From Paraburkholderia edwinii (lineage in GTDB: Bacteria; Pseudomonadota; Gammaproteobacteria; Burkholderiales; Burkholderiaceae): a DNA stretch of 64,000 nucleotides. Positions 28,431-38,539 of this stretch are shown here, one piece after another (the first letter of the stretch is position 1; each line of letters begins with the position of its first letter). The stretch is taken from the NCBI RefSeq assembly GCF_019428685.1, contig NZ_CP080095.1, forward strand, positions 1,116,001-1,180,000. Direction: 5' to 3'. The notes under the pieces were generated by a model. It did no database searches, had not been told where the DNA came from, and saw only the letters and a program-made list of their open reading frames with translations. Made by a program: the position numbers and the translations under genes.

Positions 28431-29017
28431 AGGCACGCCGGCTCGACATGGCAGCGGCGAATCGCCCGGACGCGGCGCCGGGCATCGTCGCGCTGCTGTT
28501 GGCGGTCGCGCTGCTGCTCGTCGCGATGCGATATCTCGATCATCTGAAAAGCGATGGCGAAGCGCTCGACGAGCGCGAAACGTCGATTGCAAAGCAGGAG
28601 CAAAAGTACCAGGTGATTGGCAAGGCGCATCGGAATCCCGGCAACCCGCATGCCGAAGAACTGATGGCGCAGCAGCGCTATGCGGCGGAACCGGCGCGCG
28701 ATCTGATCGAAAAGGGATGGAGCCCGAATATCGCGCTGCTCTCGCTGGAAGTGGTCACGATGTCGCGGCAGATCAACATGGTTTTCGAAACGCGAACGGC
28801 ACAGGAGGCGCTGTCGTACGCGGACTGGATCGAGGCTCAGCCCGCTACCGAGCGCGTGAATGTGACGCGGCAGACGGAGAAACCGGGGCCGCCCGTCAAA
28901 TCGGTCGAAACGACGCTGCAAATCACGTGGCGCGCGAATGCGGGTCAAGCCATGACGAGCACGGCGACAGCGTCAGCTTCCGCTGCGGCCTTTGCACCGA
29001 CGGAGGCGCATCGATGA
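28427..29017 (+). CDS. PilN/GspL-like inner-membrane assembly protein
   Basis: A 196-aa bitopic protein: a short cytoplasmic N-terminus, one membrane helix at about residues 20-39 (PGIVALLLAVALLLVAMRYL), a charged coiled-coil region and a small alpha/beta periplasmic domain, the layout of PilN and the periplasmic part of GspL. GGAGG lies eight bases upstream. The ATG overlaps the previous stop and the stop overlaps the next ATG, so the run is translationally coupled. A longer in-frame reading to 27884 is an out-of-frame shadow of the preceding gene. Confidence 0.78.
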   Translation: MKARRLDMAAANRPDAAPGIVALLLAVALLLVAMRYLDHLKSDGEALDERETSIAKQEQKYQVIGKAHRNPGNPHAEELMAQQRYAAEPARDLIEKGWSPNIALLSLEVVTMSRQINMVFETRTAQEALSYADWIEAQPATERVNVTRQTEKPGPPVKSVETTLQITWRANAGQAMTSTATASASAAAFAPTEAHR

Positions 29018-29526
29018 ACCGGCTGCTTTGGGAAGCGCGGCGGATGCAGTGGCGTCTCGGCACGCCCGGCCTGCTCGCGGCGGTTCTTGTCGGCGCGGTG
29101 ATCGCGATCGCTGTGTTCGAGATCGTGCCGACGGCGCGCGATATCGCGACGCGAGAACATGAACTCGATACGCGGACGGCAAAGCTCGCTGAACCGCCCC
29201 CGCCGACACCCGATGAAGCAGTGGGCCCTGCTAGCCCGGACCAGCGCTTCTTTGTCTTCCTGCACAGCTTCCACGCGATCGCGCTGAAGAACGGCATTTC
29301 GATACCGCAGGTCAGCTACGAGCCGCCCAAGGAGGATGGGGCGCTTAGGCGTTATGCGGTGACAGCGTCGTTTGCGAGCACTTATCTGCAACTGCGCAGC
29401 TTCTTCGCAGACCTTCGGCGCTTGCCCGGCGTGCGGTGTCAGCGCGTGGCGGTTTCCCGGCCGGATATCGGCGCGACCCAGCTCGACGTACGCATTCAGT
29501 GTTCGTTTCTCGTTGAGGGAGCGTAA
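29014..29526 (+). CDS. PilO/GspM-like inner-membrane assembly protein
   Basis: A 170-aa bitopic protein with a membrane helix at about residues 20-42 (GLLAAVLVGAVIAIAVFEI), a short coiled coil, a Pro-rich turn (EPPPPTPDE) and a ferredoxin-like C-terminal domain, as in PilO and GspM. CGGAGG precedes the start. It probably pairs with the PilN-like protein in the periplasm. Coupled on both sides by overlapping start and stop codons. Confidence 0.78.
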   Translation: MNRLLWEARRMQWRLGTPGLLAAVLVGAVIAIAVFEIVPTARDIATREHELDTRTAKLAEPPPPTPDEAVGPASPDQRFFVFLHSFHAIALKNGISIPQVSYEPPKEDGALRRYAVTASFASTYLQLRSFFADLRRLPGVRCQRVAVSRPDIGATQLDVRIQCSFLVEGA

Positions 29527-30134
29527 TGAAGGGCGTCGATGTCAGGTCGATGAATATCTCGAGGCCGGTGCAGGGCCTGCTCGTCGTGGCTGCCGGTCTG
29601 GCCGCGTTCGCATACTGGAAGGGACATGAAGCGCCTACCTCGATGTCACACGAGCGCAACGCGCCCTCGATCACGGCTTCAGCCACGCGGGCCGTTTCGC
29701 GAAGCGAGGCTGCCGTGCCTCCTGCTTCGGACGCTGCACGCGCTGCAAGCTCAGGAGGTACCGCTTCGGCAATGCCGGCGCCGCCAGCACCCGCGCCGGC
29801 GATGGTCGACGTGTTTCCGAGCCAGAACTGGCTGCCGCCGCCTCCTCCGCCACCTCCCGTATCCGCTGCGCCGCCACCGCCGCCTGAACCGCCGCCGTTG
29901 CCGTTTGTCGTTCGCTCGTTATGGCTCGATCAGCACGGCGCCCTCTATGTCGTGCTGAATGCGGCCAGCAAGGATTTCATGTTGTGCGCGCAATGCGACA
30001 GGAAAGGATTTTTGCGCGCCGGCGATGTGTTGCTCAACGTGTACCGGATAGAGAGCGTGAGCGACCAGGGCGTCCGGTTTCTCTATCTGCCGTTGAAGCG
30101 CAAGCAGCAGTTGACGTTTGGAGGAGGCCGATGA
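29526..30134 (+). CDS. PilP/GspC-like protein with proline-rich linker
   Basis: A 202-aa protein with an N-terminal membrane anchor (residues about 14-32), an Ala/Ser/Pro-rich stretch ending in an eight-proline run near residue 107, and a compact C-terminal beta domain (VRSLWLDQHGALYVVLNA to LPLKRKQQLTFGG). That layout resembles the PilP and GspC homology domain, which contacts the secretin N-domains. It directly precedes the secretin gene, whose ATG overlaps its stop. Confidence 0.75.
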   Translation: MKGVDVRSMNISRPVQGLLVVAAGLAAFAYWKGHEAPTSMSHERNAPSITASATRAVSRSEAAVPPASDAARAASSGGTASAMPAPPAPAPAMVDVFPSQNWLPPPPPPPPVSAAPPPPPEPPPLPFVVRSLWLDQHGALYVVLNAASKDFMLCAQCDRKGFLRAGDVLLNVYRIESVSDQGVRFLYLPLKRKQQLTFGGGR

Positions 30135-31978
30135 TGCGGCTCGTCCGGTTGACCTTATCGCTGTTACTGATTCTGCTCGCGGCGTGCGCGGGAGACATGC
30201 GCCGCCAGCAGCTCGAGACGCAATTGAGCACCTTGCCGCCTGATCAGGCGCTCGAGTTGCTCGCCCAGCAGTCGGCTCAATACCCTGAGGACCTGCAGGT
30301 TCGCAGCGAGTATCTGCAAATGCGCCGCCGCGTGATGGAAGACTATCTGACGCGCGCGACGACGGCCTACTATGCGAACGACCTTGCGCAGGCACGCATG
30401 TGGGTGCAGAAGGCGCAGCAGGCGGCGCCGGGCGACGACAATCCCGGCCAGATGCTCGAATGGATCGATACGCAAGGACCGATCGATTCGGCAGTGCAGT
30501 ACGCGGAATCGATCCGCACAGAAAGACCGGATGAAGCGCTTGCGATAGCCAACAACGTGCTCAGACGGCAACCCGGCAATCAGCGCGCCGCGCGTTTGCG
30601 CGACGACTTGCAAACGCCACGAGGCCGCGAGCTGACACCTACGTTGACGCGCGACCTCAGTCAGCCGATCACGGTGCAGTTCCGCGATCAGCCGCTGATC
30701 AGCATTTTTGAGCTCGTTTCGAATATCACCGGTTTGAATTTCACGTTCGATCACGACGTCGCGGCCACGGCGCCGACAACGATCTTCGCGACCAACACGC
30801 CTGTCAAACAGGTGATGGCAATGGTGCTTCAGGCCAATCAGCTTTCGAGCAAAGTGGTCAACGGCACATCGCTGCTCATCTATCCGAAGCGGCAGGACAA
30901 GGAAACCGAATACCGCGATCTCGCGGTGCGCACGTTTTATTTGCAGAATTCGCAGGCGCCGCAGGTGCTGGCCGTGCTCAAGCAGATGGTGAAGACGCGC
31001 GACGCGGTGGTCGACGAGCGCACCAACGCGATCATCATGCGCGATGCGCCGGAGACGATCGCGGTGGCGGAGCGCCTGATCGCGGCAATGGATGTGACGC
31101 CTGCCGAGGTCGTGATCGAGGCGCAGATCATCGAGGTGTCGTCGACGGACCTGCTGCAGCTCGGCATACGGTACCCGGACCGGATCGAGTTCGGCATACG
31201 GCCGACTCCCGACGAGACGGATACGACGTCGCTGCCTGCGGGCTTCGTGTCTCTCGATGAACTGCATCATCTGAACAGCAGCGATGTGATCGTGCGGCTC
31301 GGCACGATCGGCATCGACTGGCTGCAGAGCATGGGTAAAACGAAGACGCTGGCGAATCCGCGGATCCGCGTGCGAAACCGCGAGAAGGCGAAAGTGCTGA
31401 TCGGCGACCGCCTGCCGGTTGTGACGACCACGCTGTCCAGCAATTTCAGCTCCGAGAGCATCAACTACCAGGACGTCGGCCTGACGCTCGAAGTGCAGCC
31501 GTCGATCGTCAATTCGCGCGAAGTGCAGGTCAAGCTGAAGCTCGAGGTATCGAATGTCACCGATACGATCACGACGAGCAGCGGCCTCGTCGCGTATCAG
31601 ATCGGCACGCGCACGGCCGAGACGGTGATGAGCGTCAACAACAACGAAACGCAGATTCTTGCCGGGCTGTTACAGCGCAACGAGCGCACCGGTGGGCAGG
31701 GTCTTCCGGGCTTGAGCCGGATTCCGATACTCGATCGGATCTTCGGCACGAAGGTCGACGATGAAAAGCAAACCGAACTGATTTTGCTATTGACGCCGCG
31801 CATCGTGCGCAATCAATCGCTACCCGCGGGAAATGCGGTCGCGTTCGATTCGGGTACGGAAACGCGCATCACGACCGAAGGCAACGAGCTGACTGGTGGA
31901 ACGGCGATCAAGGTGCCGCCGAAGGGCATGACCACGCCGCCGCCGGCGCTCGCGCCGCCTGGCGGGAAGAAGCCGTAG
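30131..31978 (+). CDS. Secretin, outer-membrane channel (GspD/PilQ family), predicted lipoprotein
   Basis: A 615-aa secretin. The signal sequence ends in the lipobox LAAC (Cys19), so the protein is probably lipidated. A helical TPR-like region covers about 25-160, then an STN/N0-type domain (ITVQFRDQPLISIFELVS), an N1-type domain (RTFYLQNSQAPQVLAVLKQM) and the secretin core with VGLTLEVQPSIV and GLPGLSRIPILDRIFGTK near the C-terminus. The N-terminal TPR and lipid anchor recall MshL-like secretins more than classical GspD. An adjacent ATG at 30134 has better spacing to GGAGG. Confidence 0.9.
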   Translation: MMRLVRLTLSLLLILLAACAGDMRRQQLETQLSTLPPDQALELLAQQSAQYPEDLQVRSEYLQMRRRVMEDYLTRATTAYYANDLAQARMWVQKAQQAAPGDDNPGQMLEWIDTQGPIDSAVQYAESIRTERPDEALAIANNVLRRQPGNQRAARLRDDLQTPRGRELTPTLTRDLSQPITVQFRDQPLISIFELVSNITGLNFTFDHDVAATAPTTIFATNTPVKQVMAMVLQANQLSSKVVNGTSLLIYPKRQDKETEYRDLAVRTFYLQNSQAPQVLAVLKQMVKTRDAVVDERTNAIIMRDAPETIAVAERLIAAMDVTPAEVVIEAQIIEVSSTDLLQLGIRYPDRIEFGIRPTPDETDTTSLPAGFVSLDELHHLNSSDVIVRLGTIGIDWLQSMGKTKTLANPRIRVRNREKAKVLIGDRLPVVTTTLSSNFSSESINYQDVGLTLEVQPSIVNSREVQVKLKLEVSNVTDTITTSSGLVAYQIGTRTAETVMSVNNNETQILAGLLQRNERTGGQGLPGLSRIPILDRIFGTKVDDEKQTELILLLTPRIVRNQSLPAGNAVAFDSGTETRITTEGNELTGGTAIKVPPKGMTTPPPALAPPGGKKP

Positions 31979-31995
31979 CCCGCGTGGAAACGATC

Positions 31996-32463
31996 ATGCA
32001 GCGCGGCTTCACGTTGATCGAGATGCTCGTCACGCTGGCGATCATGGCGGCGCTTGCGATGGTCGCGCTGCCGCTTACGCAGATCGCGGCACAACGAGAG
32101 AGGGAAGAAGAGTTGCGGCGCGATCTGTGGCGGATTCGCGATGCGATCGATGCGTATAAGGCGGCAGCGGAAGCGGGAAAGCTCGACCGGACGGTCGGCG
32201 ACAGCGGATATCCGCCGACGCTGAGCGCGCTCGTGGAAGGCGTGCCGGACAAAACGAGCCCGACGCACTCGCGCCTGTACTTTCTGCGGCGCATTCCACG
32301 CGATCCGATGTGCGATTGCCCGAGCAAGGCCGATGCGCAGACGTGGGGCAAGCGCAGTTACGCAAGCCCGCCGGATTCGCCGAGCGAAGGCACGGATGTG
32401 TACGACGTGTATTCGCTGTCGGAGGAGCAGGGGATCAACGGAATTCCGTACCGGAAATGGTGA
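31996..32463 (+). CDS. Pseudopilin, GspG-like
   Basis: A 155-aa prepilin. The very short leader MQRG is followed by FTLIEMLVTLAIMAALAM, with Gly4 at -1, Phe5 at +1 and Glu9 at +5. The C-terminal domain has the GspG-like pattern SRLYFLRRIPRDPM and the ending DVYDVYSLSEEQGINGIPY. A GTG 12 bases earlier is in frame, but ATG 31996 gives the standard N-terminus. One of four pseudopilins in the operon. Confidence 0.88.
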   Translation: MQRGFTLIEMLVTLAIMAALAMVALPLTQIAAQREREEELRRDLWRIRDAIDAYKAAAEAGKLDRTVGDSGYPPTLSALVEGVPDKTSPTHSRLYFLRRIPRDPMCDCPSKADAQTWGKRSYASPPDSPSEGTDVYDVYSLSEEQGINGIPYRKW

Positions 32464-32468
32464 TTGAA

Positions 32469-32846
32469 ATGGCTAGGCGTACTTTCCGCGCTTTTACGCT
32501 GATTGAACTGCTGGTCGTGCTGGCCATCATTGCGACGCTTTTAACGATCGTTGTGCCGCAGTTTTTCGGGCAAACGGATAAGGCGAGGGAAACGGTGCTG
32601 CGCGAGAACCTCAGCATGATGCGCGATTCGATCGACCGGTTCCGCGCGGACCAGGGACGGTATCCGGAGACGCTCGACGAACTCGTCACGCGGCGCTATC
32701 TGCGCGAAGTGCCGATGGACACGATTACACAAAGCCGGAGCACGTGGAAAGTGGCGCCAGCGCCTGATGGGAAGCCGGGCGTCTATGACGTGCATAGCGG
32801 TGCGAAAGGCAAGGCGAAAGATGGGACCGATTACGCGAACTGGTGA
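32469..32846 (+). CDS. Pseudopilin, GspG-like, with Ala at the cleavage -1 position
   Basis: A 125-aa prepilin. The hydrophobic segment FTLIELLVVLAIIATLLTIV is preceded by Ala8 instead of the usual Gly, with Glu13 at +5. The C-terminal domain contains YPETLDELVTRRYLREVPMD and ends VYDVHSGAKGKAKDGTDYANW, as in GspG relatives. ATG 32469 is chosen with GGTGA five bases upstream; an in-frame ATG at 32457 adds four residues. An ATG in another frame (32846) overlaps its stop. Confidence 0.85.
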   Translation: MARRTFRAFTLIELLVVLAIIATLLTIVVPQFFGQTDKARETVLRENLSMMRDSIDRFRADQGRYPETLDELVTRRYLREVPMDTITQSRSTWKVAPAPDGKPGVYDVHSGAKGKAKDGTDYANW

Positions 32847-33474
32847 TGGTTTCTTTTGCGGGCTGGCGTGCGGGCGTGAGCGTTGGCGCGGGCGTGGGTG
32901 TGGACGTCGTGGCGGCTGCGGCTGCGGTGGCGGTGGCGGTGGCGGTGGCGGTGGCGGTGGCGGTGGCGGTCGCGGTCGCGGTTGTGGTTTCGGAGGCGGG
33001 CTCGGCTACCGGCGGCGTGAGCGTGGTGTCGTCATGTTATGGGCGCTCGTGTGCGTCGCGCTGATATCGATCTACCTGATGAAGGTCGGCGAGATGTGGG
33101 CGACGAATATCACGCGTGCCAACGAAGACGAGTTGCTCAGAAGGGGCGACGCGATTCGCAACGCGATCGACAGCTATGTGCGCGCGGAGAGCAATGGCGT
33201 TTTTCCACGAAGCTTCGACGATCTCTTGCATGACCCGCGGGTGTCGTACCCGCGTCGGCATTTACGCGCGGTGTACGGCGATCCGATGACGCACGGCGAC
33301 TGGAAGCTTGTGACGGGCCCCAATGGTGAGCTGTATGGCGTTTATAGCGAAGCGGACGGTGCGCCGCTGAAACGGGATGGCTTCTCCGATGCGGACGTGA
33401 GCTTTTCGCTGCAGACGAGTTATCAGGAATGGAAGTTTGTGGTCTATCCGAGCAACGGGATGGTCAGGCGGTGA
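32821..33474 (+). CDS. Pseudopilin-like protein with uncertain start
   Basis: The body after about 33013 is a pseudopilin relative: RRERG|VVMLWALVCVALISIYL followed by a Glu-rich helix and SFDDLLHDPRVSYPRRHLRAVYGDPMT, a pattern known in T2SS-like pseudopilins. There is no Glu at +5. In the body's frame, the nearest ATG before the cleavage motif is 32821, inside the previous gene, which implies a leader of about 69 residues including a poly-Gly run from the GGTGGC repeat. An ATG overlapping the previous stop (32846) is in a different frame. An ATG at 33034 would remove the cleavage site. Confidence 0.65.
   Translation: MGPITRTGDGFFCGLACGRERWRGRGCGRRGGCGCGGGGGGGGGGGGGGGRGRGCGFGGGLGYRRRERGVVMLWALVCVALISIYLMKVGEMWATNITRANEDELLRRGDAIRNAIDSYVRAESNGVFPRSFDDLLHDPRVSYPRRHLRAVYGDPMTHGDWKLVTGPNGELYGVYSEADGAPLKRDGFSDADVSFSLQTSYQEWKFVVYPSNGMVRR
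32926..32970 (+). repeat. GGTGGC hexanucleotide tract
   Basis: About seven and a half tandem GGTGGC units lie between the stop of the preceding pseudopilin gene and the recognisable start of the next pseudopilin domain. They encode poly-Gly in the pseudopilin frame and alternating Ala-Val in the frame of the overlapping ATG at 32846. Confidence 0.9.
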
Positions 33475-33595
33475 GGGTGGTGAGTTGGAGAGTGGGGTTG
33501 GGTCGGAGCGTGCGGTTTGTCGTTGAGATCTGCGATGCCGGCGGGGCGCGTGATGGTCGAGCGTACAGGATGGATCGCGATTGAGCGGAGGCGAT

Positions 33596-35647
<2,052 letters not shown>

Positions 35648-35681
35648 GATCGAGCCTTGTTGCGAAGCAGGCGTGTGGGCG

Positions 35682-36647
35682 CTATTGCATGTTGCGGTAG
35701 CGGTCCGCAAGCCGCTTCACGCGAGAGACGTAGTACTGCGTCTCCGGAAACGGCGGGACATCGTTGTATCGCCCTACCGCGTTTTCGCCTGCGTTGTAAC
35801 CGGCCAGCGCCTCATCGAGGTTGCCGTTGAAGCGTCTGAGCAGCCACGCGAGATACTGAACGCCGCCCCGGATGTTCTGCGCGGCATCGAATGTGTCGCG
35901 CACGCCGAAACGGACCGCGGTGGCCGGCATCAATTGCATCAGTCCTTGTGCTCCGGCTGCGGAGATCGCATGAGGCTCGAAGGCGGATTCCGCGTGTATC
36001 ACCGCGCGCACGATCGCCCGATCGACGCCGAAATCGAGCGCGGCCGCTTCGATTTCCTGTTGATAGGCGCGTGTGTTCAACACGAGCGTCGTGATGTCGA
36101 CGTTTTGTGTCGGTGCGCAGAGGAAGCATGTCGTCGAGAAATGCAATTGCACGACAGGCACGTTCGACGGAAGTGCGACCGGCTTGCTGCTGGAGTAGTA
36201 ACGGATGCCGTTGTCGACGTAGGAATACATCGTCGCGCGTGGTTCAACTGCAAGAGGCTTTGTCGTGCGGGCGCTGGAAGTTTGCGCTGCATCGAAATGC
36301 ATTGGCGCTGAATAGAGCGGTATCACGCGACGTGCGGGATGAGGCATGGTAGCGGACGGCGCGATGGCACGTCCTGAAGAAACGTTCCCGCTAAAAGCGA
36401 TGCTTGTTTTGCCATTGCGATAGAGCGCCGTTTGGGTGACGGCGGGTCGATCGAGAACGGTTTTGATCGAAGCGCACGTTGTTCCGGCTATCTGGTCCGT
36501 CGCATAACTAACGGAGTTATCGCTGCCTTCGCATTTCAGCATCGCATGGCAGGGCGCCGCCGCAAGCAAAGCGAGTGGAAGCGTACAGGCCAGAAGCAGA
36601 CTGTGGGTGGCGAGACTATTTCGTTCAGGTAGGGGTGAACGGCACAT
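35682..36647 (-). CDS. Lytic transglycosylase (SLT domain)
   Basis: A 321-aa exported murein hydrolase. A signal peptide occupies about residues 1-35 (cut after PCHA). A low-complexity region follows, and then a C-terminal SLT domain with catalytic Glu220 in IHAESAFEPHAIS, AAGAQGLMQLMPATA, NIRGGVQYL and LAGYNAGENAV, all family hallmarks. A DUF4124-like or Cys-containing N-terminal part (MLKCEGSDNSVSY) precedes it. It is convergent with the GH19 gene and 34 bp from it. Such enzymes often open peptidoglycan for trans-envelope machines, so service to the adjacent secretion operon is plausible. Confidence 0.88.
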   Translation of the reverse strand: MCRSPLPERNSLATHSLLLACTLPLALLAAAPCHAMLKCEGSDNSVSYATDQIAGTTCASIKTVLDRPAVTQTALYRNGKTSIAFSGNVSSGRAIAPSATMPHPARRVIPLYSAPMHFDAAQTSSARTTKPLAVEPRATMYSYVDNGIRYYSSSKPVALPSNVPVVQLHFSTTCFLCAPTQNVDITTLVLNTRAYQQEIEAAALDFGVDRAIVRAVIHAESAFEPHAISAAGAQGLMQLMPATAVRFGVRDTFDAAQNIRGGVQYLAWLLRRFNGNLDEALAGYNAGENAVGRYNDVPPFPETQYYVSRVKRLADRYRNMQ

Positions 36648-37001
36648 ACGGTTTCTTCGCGTTTTGCATTGACCGTCTGATATAGCGCGCACGTGTGCCG
36701 GAGGCAGGTTTGCTAGCGGCGAACGAAGGCTCGGAATGATGCCTGCGCGGCTATCGGTGAATTGAATCTAGTGCAGATTCGCAGGCATCGCCAGTATCGG
36801 TTTTATTGCAAGTGATCGAAGCGCCGTGAAGATCTGTTAAAGATAAGGGTGGCTAAGTAATTCGACCCAAGCCATGTTTGACTAAGGACACTCGACTCGC
36901 ATTCGCACGCAATTGCATGCGTTCTCACGCATTTGCAAATTGGCATGCACAAAAAACAAAAAGCCCGGCCATGATGACCGGGCTTTCTGCTTGATACGAT
37001 T
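36648..37001. other. Intergenic region upstream of the transglycosylase gene
   Basis: About 350 bp without a credible ORF. It contains the transglycosylase promoter region, several ACGCA/TGCGT-rich short repeats around 36900-36945, and the terminator of the tRNA gene at 36951-36986. Nothing else is recognised. Confidence 0.5.
36951..36986 (-). terminator. Rho-independent terminator of tRNA-Lys
   Basis: AAAGCCCGG and CCGGGCTTT pair in a 9-bp stem, with a T-rich run on the minus strand (from 36951-36960). It lies 16 bases beyond the 3' end of the tRNA. Confidence 0.85.
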
Positions 37002-37077
37002 TGGTAGGCCGTACGGGATTCGAACCTGTGACCAACGGATTAAAAGTCCGCTGCTCTACCAGCTGAGCTAACGACCC
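37002..37077 (-). tRNA. tRNA-Lys (anticodon UUU)
   Basis: The minus strand folds as a 76-nt cloverleaf with encoded CCA. The acceptor stem starts GGGTCGT, followed by the D-loop segment AGCTCAGCTGGTAGAGC, the anticodon arm CGGACTTTTAATCCG with anticodon TTT, and the T-arm GGTTCGAATCC. The first acceptor pair is G-U. A consensus promoter lies just upstream. Confidence 0.97.
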
Positions 37078-37092
37078 CAAAAGAGAAGCGAG

Positions 37093-37122
37093 ATTATAGC
37101 GATAGCTCTATGTCAGTGTCAA
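37093..37122 (-). promoter_or_regulatory. Sigma-70 promoter of tRNA-Lys
   Basis: On the minus strand a perfect -35 (TTGACA, 37117-37122) and a perfect -10 (TATAAT, 37093-37098) are separated by 18 bp and end 15 bp before the tRNA 5' end. Confidence 0.92.
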
Positions 37123-37200
37123 GGCTATCGAGACCTGATCTGGCCTGTCGATACGAAGCGCACATGCCCGCAAAATCGCGCCTGGCCCACGCGCAGGCAA

Positions 37201-37223
37201 TGCCGCCGCTTATCGCGGCGGCA
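37201..37223 (-). other. Hairpin downstream of cpoB
   Basis: TGCCGCCGC and GCGGCGGCA form a perfect 9-bp stem with a 5-base loop, 22 bp after the cpoB stop. There is no T-run on the minus strand, so it is more likely an mRNA 3'-end stabiliser or Rho-dependent end than an intrinsic terminator. Confidence 0.55.
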
Positions 37224-37245
37224 CATGGGCACATGGGCTCGCGCG

Positions 37246-37995
37246 TTACTTGATCTGCGAAAGCTTGCTTTGCGCAGACTGCGCGACATCCGAATTGCCG
37301 TACTGCGCGACGATCTGCTCGAGCGTCTTTTTCGCGGCGGCCTTCTGGCCCTGCTCGAGCTGATTATTCGCAATGGCCAGCAGCGCTTCAGGCGCGCGCG
37401 GGCTGGTCGGGTAGTTTTTCACGACGCCTTGCCAGACCGAGGTCGAGCCTTTGTAGTCGCGCAGGGCGTACATTGCGTTGCCGAGCCAGTACTGTGCGGT
37501 CGCCTGATACGGGCTTTGCGGATACTTCGAGATGAAGCTGCGAAACGATGCAGCGGCGCCCTTGAAGTCGCCGTTGCGAAACTGCTGCGACGCCGCGTTG
37601 AACGCGTCCGTCTCACCCGGCTGCACGGTGCCCTGCACGCCGTCCACCGTTTGCTGCTGCGGCTCGAACTTCTTCAGCCGGCCATCGAGGTCGGTGTAGT
37701 AGTCCTTCTGCTGCTTCTGCAAGATAGACAGCTGGTTCGTCAGATCCTCGTTCTGGCCGCGCAGCGTCGCGACCTGCTGGCTCAGCTGGTCGAGACGGTT
37801 CGACTGATCGAGGATCGTCCGTTGCGCGGCCGACAGCTGGTTGCTCAGACTGTCGGTCTTCGTACGCAGGTCGAGGATCGCCTGGCGGGCCTGGTCGTCG
37901 TCGAACAGGCCTGCGTGCGCCGGCATGGCCGCGAAAGCCACGCCTGCCGCGCACGCTGCTGCGGCGAGCCGCAGCCGGGAGAAACGGAGTGTCAT
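37246..37995 (-). CDS. cpoB: Cell division coordinator CpoB (YbgF)
   Basis: A 249-aa periplasmic protein that links Tol-Pal function to septal peptidoglycan synthesis. It has a signal peptide (cut after MPAHA), an N-terminal coiled coil (about 35-100, rich in Gln and Leu) and C-terminal TPRs starting DAFNAASQQFRNGDFKGAAASF. It is the last gene of the Tol-Pal operon and begins 15 bp after pal. Confidence 0.95.
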   Translation of the reverse strand: MTLRFSRLRLAAAACAAGVAFAAMPAHAGLFDDDQARQAILDLRTKTDSLSNQLSAAQRTILDQSNRLDQLSQQVATLRGQNEDLTNQLSILQKQQKDYYTDLDGRLKKFEPQQQTVDGVQGTVQPGETDAFNAASQQFRNGDFKGAAASFRSFISKYPQSPYQATAQYWLGNAMYALRDYKGSTSVWQGVVKNYPTSPRAPEALLAIANNQLEQGQKAAAKKTLEQIVAQYGNSDVAQSAQSKLSQIK

Positions 37996-38010
37996 ACGGC
38001 GCGTTACCCG

Positions 38011-38520
38011 TTACTGTTGGTAGACGAGATCGGCGCGGCGGTTTTGCGCCCACGACGCTTCGTCATGACCGGTCGCGAGCGGCTTTTCCTTGCCAAGGCT
38101 CACGGCTTCCATCTGCTGGTCGGGCACGCCCATCAGCGACATCGCGCGACGCACCGCTTCCGCGCGCTTCTGGCCGAGCGCGAGGTTGTACTCGCTCGTG
38201 CCGCGCTCGTCGGTGTTGCCCTGGATCAGCACGTGACGTTGCGGATGCGACTTCAGGTACTGCGCGTGTTGCTGCAGCAGCGGCTGGTACTCATCCTTCA
38301 CCGAGTAGCTGTCGAAATCGAAATACACGCTGCGCTTCGCGAGCGGGCTGTTCGGATTGTTCAGTTCGTCGACGGTGACCGGAGCGACTGCGTTCGGGTT
38401 CGGTTGCGCACCGATGTTGCCCGTGGTCGTGCTTGCGGTGGGCTTCGGCGTCGACGAGCAGGCTGCGAGAACGCTGACGACTGTCAGCGCGGCCAGGGTA
38501 AGGCGCAATTTCGACTTCAT
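38011..38520 (-). CDS. pal: Peptidoglycan-associated lipoprotein Pal
   Basis: A 169-aa outer-membrane lipoprotein. The lipobox LAAC places the lipidated Cys at residue 21. A short Thr/Asn-rich linker precedes an OmpA-like peptidoglycan-binding domain with VYFDFDSYSV and NTDERGTSEYNLALGQKRA, the diaminopimelate-binding region. It anchors the outer membrane to the wall and binds TolB. 19 bp separate it from tolB. Confidence 0.97.
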   Translation of the reverse strand: MKSKLRLTLAALTVVSVLAACSSTPKPTASTTTGNIGAQPNPNAVAPVTVDELNNPNSPLAKRSVYFDFDSYSVKDEYQPLLQQHAQYLKSHPQRHVLIQGNTDERGTSEYNLALGQKRAEAVRRAMSLMGVPDQQMEAVSLGKEKPLATGHDEASWAQNRRADLVYQQ

Positions 38521-38539
38521 GTTTTACTCTCCTTGTGTG

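Noticed and set aside
37201..37223. Intrinsic terminator of the Tol-Pal operon
   Set aside because: The stem is strong, but no T-run follows on the transcribed strand, so it was recorded only as a hairpin.
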